11,651 nucleotides of DNA from the NCBI GenBank assembly GCA_025997475.1, contig BNUQ01000057.1, positions 1 to 11,651 on the forward strand, in the 5' to 3' direction. The translations under genes and the position numbers were made by a program. How positions within the stretch are numbered: the first letter of the stretch is position 1; every line of letters starts with the position of its first letter. Of this stretch, positions 1 through 4,816 are shown one piece after another. The stretch is from Planctomycetales bacterium (GTDB lineage Bacteria; Planctomycetota; SZUA-567). The notes beneath the pieces were generated by a model. That model was not told the origin of the DNA and ran no database searches. It saw nothing but the letters and a program-made list of their open reading frames with translations.

Positions 1-296
1 TAGTGGATTGGCTCGCTTTTATCGGCGCCAAAACGGAGAAGGAATTCGCTATGGCAAGCGCAAAAAATCCGGTGATAAAAAAGGCGTTCGGCGAATTGAT
101 GGTTTTGAGCGCCGACGAGCGCAAGCGGATGCTGTATGAATCGCGCCTGAAACTCTGGCGCGACGAGCAATCGCGGCTTCAGGGGGCAAAGCGAGAAGGA
201 AAAATTGAGGGGAAAAGAGAAGAGCGCGAATTTTTTCTTTCCCTATTGAAGAGCGGGAAAACGCCGCTTGAAATTTTGACAATAATCGGGAGATAA
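1..296 (+). CDS. Rpn-family nuclease/transposase, C-terminal part
   Basis: The frame is open at the left edge, so only the last ~97 residues are visible. The GTG at 3 is probably an internal Val codon, not a start. The fragment reads WLAFIGAKTEKEF, then a stretch with KNPVIKKAFGEL, then LSADERKRMLYESRLKLWRDE, then a Lys/Glu/Gly-rich segment (AKREGKIEGKREE) and a short hydrophobic tail. This order is what I know from the C-terminal part of Rpn (recombination-promoting nuclease, YhgA-like, PD-(D/E)XK) proteins. In that family the catalytic core is N-terminal and would lie outside this window, so its integrity cannot be judged. Family assignment rests on recall of the tail pattern only. Confidence 0.7.
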   Translation, partial: VDWLAFIGAKTEKEFAMASAKNPVIKKAFGELMVLSADERKRMLYESRLKLWRDEQSRLQGAKREGKIEGKREEREFFLSLLKSGKTPLEILTIIGR

Positions 297-440
297 ATAT
301 GGGAATTGGCGTGCGCGAGATTTTGAGCGCCGACGAGCGCAAGCGAATGTTGTCTGAATCCCGATTGAAACTCTGGCGCGACGAGCAATCGCGGCTTCAG
401 GGGGCAAAGCGAGAAGGAAAAATTGAGGGGAAAAAAGAAG
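103..440 (+). repeat. Two ~120-bp direct repeats from Rpn tail duplication
   Basis: Positions 103-222 and 321-440 align with a 218-bp offset and differ at only a handful of positions, most of them synonymous or conservative. The repeat covers the LSADERKRM to KIEGK coding segment of both ORFs. High identity implies a recent duplication or gene conversion. Confidence 0.85.
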
Positions 441-514
441 GAATAGAATCTATTCTCTCCCTTTTGGCGGGTGGTAAAAAACCGCAAGAAATTTTAGCGA
501 TGTTCAGGCGGTAA
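299..514 (+). CDS. Short ORF duplicating the Rpn tail (likely remnant)
   Basis: This 71-residue ORF starts 2 bp after the preceding stop, with a plausible ribosome site GGGAG at 288-292. After seven unrelated residues it repeats the upstream gene's tail (SADERKRM...KLWRDEQSRLQGAKREGKIEGK) almost exactly, then has its own ending (SLLAGGKKPQEILAMFRR) similar in character to the first. It lacks any nuclease core. The simplest reading is a partial tandem duplication of an Rpn gene's 3' end. It could instead be a stand-alone small protein able to bind the parental tail, but nothing in the sequence proves expression. Confidence 0.5.
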   Translation: MGIGVREILSADERKRMLSESRLKLWRDEQSRLQGAKREGKIEGKKEGIESILSLLAGGKKPQEILAMFRR

Positions 515-550
515 AATAGCCGGCGAGCATCCGCGCCGACGGAGAAAATA

Positions 551-1930
551 ATGGCGAATAAACTTTGGCACGGGCGCTTCAAAAAAGGCACGCACCCGTT
601 GTTGGAAAAATTCAGCGAGTCGTTGTCCTACGACCGCGAATTGGCGCGCGTCGATATTCGCGGCTCGCTCGCCCACGCCGCGATGCTCGCGCGCGTCAAA
701 CTCATCGCCGCTTCGGACTTGGCGAGCATCAAGCGCGGCTTGGCGCAAGTCGAAAAAGAAATCGCCGGCGGCACGTTCGTCTATCGCGCCGCGGACGAAG
801 ACATTCATATGGCGATTGAGGCGCGGTTGACGGCAATCGCCGGCGAGCCGGCGAAACGTCTGCACACCGCCCGCAGTCGCAACGACCAGGTCGCCACCGA
901 TTTGCGTTTGTGGTTGCGCGACAAAATCGCCGGTTTGCAAAAATTGCTCCGCCGCACGCAAGCCGCCGCCGTCGCCGTCGCCGACCGCGAAAAAGAACTC
1001 GTCATTCCGGGCTACACCCATCTGCAACGGGCGCAACCGGTGTTGCTCGCGCAACATTTGCTCGCCTACGTCGAAATGTGGGAGCGCGACTTTGACCGCC
1101 TCGCCGACGCCAACCGGCGCGTCAATTTTCTGCCGCTCGGCGCCTGCGCGTTGGCCGGCACGACCTTGCCGATTGACCGCGAATTTGTCGCGCAAGAACT
1201 CGGTTTCGCCGGACTGTGCGCCAACAGTATGGACGCGGTGTCCGACCGCGATTTTGTGATTGAGACGCTCGCGGCGCTGGCGATTTTATTTGTGCATCTG
1301 TCGCGGCTGAGCGAAGACCTGATTTTATGGGCGAGTTCCGAATGGCGGTTAATCAAACTCGACGATGCGTGGAGCACCGGCAGTTCGATTATGCCGCAGA
1401 AGCGCAACCCGGATTTTCTTGAATTGACGCGCGGCAAAACCGGCGCGATTTTCGGGGCGCTGACGACGTTGCTGACCATTATGAAAGGTCTGCCGCTGAC
1501 CTACAATCGCGATTTACAAGAAGATAAAACGCCGCTGTTTGGCGCGGTCGCGACGGCGGAATTGACGCTGACGTGTTTCGCCGAATTTATCCCGACGCTG
1601 TTTTTTGATAAAAAACGCGCGGCGGCGATGTTGGCGGACGGCTTTTTAGAAGCGACGGCGCTGGCGGAATACTTGGTCGAAAAAAAGACCCCGTTCCGCG
1701 ACGCGCACCGGATTTCCGGCGAATTAGTGCGAATAGCGGAAGACACCGACCGCCGCCTCGCCGACTTGTCGTTAGAAGAAATGCAAGCGGTCAGTCCGGC
1801 TATCGGTCCCGATTTACTGCCGCGCTTAAATCCGCAAACGTTGCCGAACGCCTATCGTTCCGCCGGTAGCGCCGGCACGGTCGAAGTGAAGAAATCTCTG
1901 GCGCGATGGAAAAAGAAATTGGGGCGGTGA
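551..1930 (+). CDS. argH: Argininosuccinate lyase
   Basis: Cytosolic enzyme that cleaves argininosuccinate to arginine and fumarate, the last step of arginine biosynthesis. The 459-residue length is normal for the family. The N-terminus (LWHGRF, residues 5-10) is typical of ArgH. HTARSRNDQ is at 105-113, GYTHLQRAQP with the general-acid His157 at 154-163, and the fumarase/aspartase-superfamily signature GSSIMPQKRNPD, which carries the catalytic serine, at 277-288. The start is supported by GGAG at 541-544, six bases before the ATG. The usual MPQKKNP is MPQKRNP here, a conservative change. It lies 36 bp after the Rpn-like ORF and converges with the antitoxin gene, 17 bp apart. No other arg genes are visible, so it appears unlinked from the rest of the pathway. 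Confidence 0.97.
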   Translation: MANKLWHGRFKKGTHPLLEKFSESLSYDRELARVDIRGSLAHAAMLARVKLIAASDLASIKRGLAQVEKEIAGGTFVYRAADEDIHMAIEARLTAIAGEPAKRLHTARSRNDQVATDLRLWLRDKIAGLQKLLRRTQAAAVAVADREKELVIPGYTHLQRAQPVLLAQHLLAYVEMWERDFDRLADANRRVNFLPLGACALAGTTLPIDREFVAQELGFAGLCANSMDAVSDRDFVIETLAALAILFVHLSRLSEDLILWASSEWRLIKLDDAWSTGSSIMPQKRNPDFLELTRGKTGAIFGALTTLLTIMKGLPLTYNRDLQEDKTPLFGAVATAELTLTCFAEFIPTLFFDKKRAAAMLADGFLEATALAEYLVEKKTPFRDAHRISGELVRIAEDTDRRLADLSLEEMQAVSPAIGPDLLPRLNPQTLPNAYRSAGSAGTVEVKKSLARWKKKLGR

Positions 1931-1947
1931 ACGCGGTTACGGGTCTA

Positions 1948-2364
1948 TCAACTCGCGCTTACCGGCGGGACCGGCTGGAATTTCGTGAAATTTTCGTTGA
2001 GGGCGCGACCGATTTTTATCGCGGCTTTTTGCGTGAGCGGACGTTTGCCGGTTTCATAGGCGCTCAGTATTGTTTGTCCGATGCCGCATTTCGCGGACAG
2101 TTGCTTTTGCGTCAAATTATGTTTCAAGCGATAACCGGCAAGCAATTTTCCCGGCGTGGTCGCTTGCCAGAAAGCGGTGTCGCGCAGATTTATCAACTCG
2201 TCATCGACGCGCGCCGCCGTCTTCGCGCCGCGATTTTTCGGCGCGTTCTGCGTCAAAATTTCCACTTGAAACTTCTGGCGCAAAAAAGTCAACAATTCGG
2301 CGAGGTCGGTCGCCGCGCCGGATAGCGCGATTTCAATACGGGGCTGATTCACGACTGCCGACAT
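1948..2364 (-). CDS. XRE-family antitoxin of RelE/HigB-type module
   Basis: The protein has 138 residues when started at the ATG at 2364. A longer frame to 2415 exists, but 2364 has a good ribosome site (GAGGTG, 2369-2374) and the upstream extension looks non-coding. Residues ~1-70 form an N-terminal region without a motif I recognise. Residues ~72-125 are a Cro/C1-type helix-turn-helix (LLAGYRLKHNLTQKQLSAKC, then GIGQTILSAYETGKRPLT as the recognition part). The start lies inside the 3' end of the toxin gene (32 bp overlap), so translation is probably coupled. By family knowledge it should neutralise the toxin and repress its own promoter. The toxin-first order matches higBA-like modules. Confidence 0.82.
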   Translation of the reverse strand: MSAVVNQPRIEIALSGAATDLAELLTFLRQKFQVEILTQNAPKNRGAKTAARVDDELINLRDTAFWQATTPGKLLAGYRLKHNLTQKQLSAKCGIGQTILSAYETGKRPLTQKAAIKIGRALNENFTKFQPVPPVSAS

Positions 2365-2596
2365 AATACACCTCGATGTCAATGGTTCCCTTGGTAAAAG
2401 TCCAGCACGCCACATAGCGATAAGTCAGATGGCAATGATAACGGTTGTTGCCGAGCGCGGAGAAATTTGCCCAATCGGTTTGTCGCGCGCCGGATTGTTC
2501 CAAATCGACCACCAGAGCGCGAAATCTATTTTGCACCGCCGGCGGTAATTGGGCGAGGTCGCGCGCGATTTTGCGTTTTACTTTGACCGTGAACAT
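2333..2596 (-). CDS. RelE/HigB-like toxin (mRNA interferase family)
   Basis: The 87-residue length is typical of RelE/ParE-fold toxins. The first third is basic and helical (VKVKRKIARDLAQLP). The C-terminal part carries NRYHCHLTYRYVACW (residues 51-65) and ends in IEVYYVGSRESAPY, a pattern I associate with RelE-like toxins annotated as cytotoxic translational repressors. Arg60, Tyr61, Tyr77 and Tyr78 are candidate catalytic or RNA-contact residues, by inference only. The ribosome site GGGAGG lies at 2601-2606. The gene overlaps the downstream antitoxin. The frame is intact, so the module may be active, with ribosome-dependent mRNA cleavage as the expected role. Confidence 0.82.
   Translation of the reverse strand: MFTVKVKRKIARDLAQLPPAVQNRFRALVVDLEQSGARQTDWANFSALGNNRYHCHLTYRYVACWTFTKGTIDIEVYYVGSRESAPY
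2369..2374 (-). promoter_or_regulatory. Ribosome binding site fixing the antitoxin start
   Basis: GAGGTG on the minus strand sits four bases before the ATG at 2364 and inside the toxin's 3' coding end. It favours this start over the one at 2415. Confidence 0.6.
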
Positions 2597-2627
2597 CGCG
2601 CCTCCCGTTCATTTTTCCACTCGTCTC

Positions 2628-2656
2628 ATGATAGCAAAATATATCATTTAAGGAAA
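2628..2656 (-). promoter_or_regulatory. Candidate promoter/operator of the toxin-antitoxin module
   Basis: A 6-bp inverted repeat, ATGATA (2628-2633) and TATCAT (2642-2647) separated by 8 bp, lies about 30 bp upstream of the toxin start. Read on the minus strand, its proximal half TATCAT differs from the -10 consensus at one position. A weak -35-like TTTCCT lies 17 bp upstream (2651-2656). An inverted repeat over the -10 is where an XRE antitoxin would be expected to bind for autoregulation. This is inference; the -35 match is poor. Confidence 0.35.
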
Positions 2657-2670
2657 GGCGATTAACCGGT

Positions 2671-2711
2671 CTAATTGCGAATTAGAAATTACGCGAAGCG
2701 AATTTGAAAAT
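2671..2711 (+). repeat. Small hairpin and stray copy of a 20-bp dispersed repeat
   Basis: CTAATT-GCG-AATTAG (2671-2685) is a perfect 6-bp hairpin. It is followed by cgcgaagcgaatttgaaaat at 2692-2711, which recurs exactly at 9706-9725 and 9852-9871 within the 146-bp tandem repeat. The sequence lies in the uvrC upstream region and is the only part of that larger repeat clearly present here. Confidence 0.7.
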
Positions 2712-2764
2712 AAAAACTCCGCCGTTGCCAATTAAAAACTACCACCCGCTCACTCAAGCCGCCG

Positions 2765-4057
2765 ATGACCCTCTTGCTCAAAAAAGCCCTCGCGTTGCCG
2801 GAAGAACCCGGCGTCTATGTGATGAAAGACGCCGACGGCAAGGAGATTTACGTCGGCAAAGCCAAGAATCTCAAACGCCGCGTCAGTTCCTATTTTCGCC
2901 CGACGCCGCACGAGACCAAGACCGTCGCGCTCGTCGAAAACGTCCGCGATTTCGACTACGCGGTAATGCCGAGCGAAATCGAAGCGCTGTTGCTCGAAAG
3001 CCGCCTCATCAAGGATTTGCAACCGAAATACAACTTGATGTTGAAATACAACGAAATTTACCCCTACATCGAAATCACGTGGGGCGAGGATTTCCCGCGT
3101 GTGTTCGTCACGCGGCGCAAAGACCACGAGCATAGCCGTTATTTCGGACCCTTCGTCGGCGCCGGCGATTTGCGCGCCTCGCTCAATCAACTGCAAAAAA
3201 TTTTTCAATTCCGCCTCTGTAAAAAAGAACTCACGCCGGCGGGCATCGCCAAGCGTCGCGAACGCGGCTGTCTTAATTATCATATCGGGCGATGCGCCGG
3301 CGTTTGTCGCGGACTGCTCGACAAAAAAAATTATCGCGGGCGTCTTAGCGGCTTGTGCCGTTTTCTCAACGGCGAAAAAAAGGATTTGTTGGACGATTTG
3401 CAACGGGAATTGCAGGCGGCGGCAAAAAATTTGCAGTTTGAAAACGCGGCGGGCTTGCGCGATTTAATCGCCGGTTTGCAGGCGCTCAACGAATATCCGG
3501 TGATTGACGAAACGTTGGCGCCGCCGGCGCCGATTTTGGATTTGCCGCAGGGTTTGGCGAAACTCGCGGAAATTTTGCGGTTGGACGCCGCGCCGCGCGT
3601 CATCGAGGGCTTTGACATCGCCAATTTGCAGGGCGGCGAAACGGTCGGGTCGCTCGTCAATTTTGTCGATGGTCAGCCGAACAAAGACGGTTACCGGCGG
3701 TTCAAAATCAAGACGGTCGAGGGGCAAAACGATTTTGCCTGTTTGCAGGAAGTCATTGCGCGGCGCTACGGCGGCGGGCTAATGAAAACGCTGCCGCTAC
3801 CGGACATCGTTTTAATCGACGGCGGCCGGGGACAACTGAACGCGGTCGCGGAAACTTTCTCCGCCATCGCGGTCGCGCCGAAAGTTTTGTTGTCGCTCGC
3901 CAAGCGCGAAGAATTGATTTTCCGGCAGGGGGGCGAGCCGCTCCGTTTGGCGAAACGGAATCCGGCGTTGCGCCTGCTGATGCACATTCGCGACGAAGCG
4001 CATCGTTTTGCGCAACACTACCACCACATTTTGCGGCGGAAAGCGGTGTTGCAGTAA
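2765..4057 (+). CDS. uvrC: Compact UvrC excinuclease subunit lacking HhH module
   Basis: Nucleotide-excision-repair nuclease that makes both incisions with UvrB. Residues 1-95 are the GIY-YIG domain for the 3' cut: GVYVMKD at 16-22, YVGKAKNLKRRV at 29-40, SEIEALLLE at 70-78. Cys152, Cys169, Cys177 and Cys181 match the Cys cluster reported to hold an Fe-S centre in E. coli UvrC. A UVR-like UvrB-contact helix lies at ~201-240. The RNase H-like domain for the 5' cut keeps Asp284 (EGFDIANLQG), Asp352 (LIDGGRGQL) and His413 (RDEAHRFA). At 430 residues it is some 150-180 shorter than typical UvrC: the linker before the RNase H domain is very short and the tandem helix-hairpin-helix is absent, with a clean stop just after the catalytic His region. 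The ATG has no clear ribosome site, but the frame is closed upstream (TAA at 2711-2713) and no better start exists. Confidence 0.93.
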   Translation: MTLLLKKALALPEEPGVYVMKDADGKEIYVGKAKNLKRRVSSYFRPTPHETKTVALVENVRDFDYAVMPSEIEALLLESRLIKDLQPKYNLMLKYNEIYPYIEITWGEDFPRVFVTRRKDHEHSRYFGPFVGAGDLRASLNQLQKIFQFRLCKKELTPAGIAKRRERGCLNYHIGRCAGVCRGLLDKKNYRGRLSGLCRFLNGEKKDLLDDLQRELQAAAKNLQFENAAGLRDLIAGLQALNEYPVIDETLAPPAPILDLPQGLAKLAEILRLDAAPRVIEGFDIANLQGGETVGSLVNFVDGQPNKDGYRRFKIKTVEGQNDFACLQEVIARRYGGGLMKTLPLPDIVLIDGGRGQLNAVAETFSAIAVAPKVLLSLAKREELIFRQGGEPLRLAKRNPALRLLMHIRDEAHRFAQHYHHILRRKAVLQ

Positions 4058-4103
4058 ATTAACAATTAACAATGCACAATTAACAATTAACAATTAACAA
4101 TTA
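4058..4103 (+). repeat. AT-rich ttaacaa tandem repeat
   Basis: The uvrC stop is followed at once by about six imperfect copies of a 7-bp ttaacaa unit, one of them interrupted by gc. Related tracts occur at 9337-9370 and, inverted, at 9735-9766 and 9881-9911. In three of the four places the tract directly abuts a gene end or start. Confidence 0.8.
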
Positions 4104-4244
4104 CAGTCGTTTGATGCAAAAAACGAACTTGAGCGCGGGGTCTGCGGGGTGAATTTTGACGTAACACCATATTAAGATTAGCGACTTCCGTTTAACGAGC
4201 GCCGTCCCTACGGGACGCGGTTTCAGGGCGGCGGCGTTTCTACC
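4104..4244. other. Non-coding stretch with a small palindrome
   Basis: I see no credible ORF here. CGTCCC-TAC-GGGACG at 4203-4217 is a 6-bp hairpin. The segment separates the AT repeat from the palindromic element array. Confidence 0.5.
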
Positions 4245-4793
4245 GCTCTATTCAATTGCCACGCGCTTTAGCGCGTGGATAGCGCCTCTCTAAAAAATGG
4301 GCTTTAGCCCAAACAACCATTCGGCTAAAGCCAATGGAATGAAACCATCTTTTGGGCTAAAGCCCGTTTATTTTTTTGCCCGCTCACCACGCCTTAAAAG
4401 GCGTGGCAATTGAATACCGCTTAATGAAATGCTCTATTCAATTGCCACGCGCTTTAGCGCGTGGTGAGCGCCTCTCTAAAAAATGGGCTTTAGCCCAAAC
4501 AACCATTCGGCTAAAGACAATGGAATGAAACCATCTTTTGGGCTAAAGCCCGTTTATTTTTTTTGCCCGCTAACCACGCCTTAAAAGGCGTGGCAATTGA
4601 ATACCGCTTAATGAAATGCTCTATTCAATTGCCACGCGCTTTAGCGCGTGGATAGCGCCTCTCTAAAAAATGGGCTTTAGCCCAAACAACCATTCGGCTA
4701 AAGCCGGTGGAATGAAACCATCTTTTGGGCTAAAGCCCGTTTATTTTTTTGCCCGCTCACCACGCCTTAAAAGGCGTGGCAATTGAATAGAGC
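4245..4793. repeat. Three tandem palindromic elements with 20-bp inverted ends
   Basis: Copies lie at 4245-4416, 4431-4603 and 4618-4793, separated by two identical 14-bp spacers (4417-4430, 4604-4617). The array begins with GCTCTATTCAATTGCCACGC (4245-4264) and ends with its exact reverse complement (4774-4793). Each copy holds, in order: a 9-bp-stem hairpin CCACGCGCT-TT-AGCGCGTGG; a hairpin around gggctttagccc; one around ggctaaagcc; one around gggctaaagccc followed by a T-rich run; and a 9-bp-stem hairpin CCACGCCTT-AA-AAGGCGTGG. Left and right arms are complementary, so a whole copy can fold as one long imperfect cruciform. Copies differ at only a few positions. It encodes no protein. The structure suggests a MITE- or REP-like element family; I see no clear target-site duplication. 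Confidence 0.9.
4354..4377 (+). terminator. Terminator-like hairpin plus T-run within element
   Basis: GGGC-TAAA-GCCC is followed by gtttattttttt. The same arrangement recurs at 4540-4564 and 4727-4750. In each copy the earlier gggctttagccc hairpin, preceded by aaaaaat, gives the same pattern on the minus strand, so an element could stop transcription in both directions. The stem is only 4-5 bp, so strength is doubtful. Confidence 0.3.
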
Positions 4794-4816
4794 GACCGCA
4801 TTTACAGGAGCAACTT

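Noticed and set aside
494..1195. 233-residue minus-strand frame over argH
   Set aside because: Shadow of argH codon bias; the + strand reading has full catalytic motifs.
1906..2325. 139-residue + strand frame downstream of argH
   Set aside because: It overlaps the end of argH and lies antisense to the antitoxin; the minus-strand HTH and ribosome site are convincing.
2704..3135. 143-residue + strand frame overlapping the start of uvrC
   Set aside because: Out of frame with uvrC and dominated by Arg-rich shadow sequence.
4245..4793. CRISPR array
   Set aside because: Units are ~186 bp with constant, not variable, spacers and several hairpins each; no cas genes.
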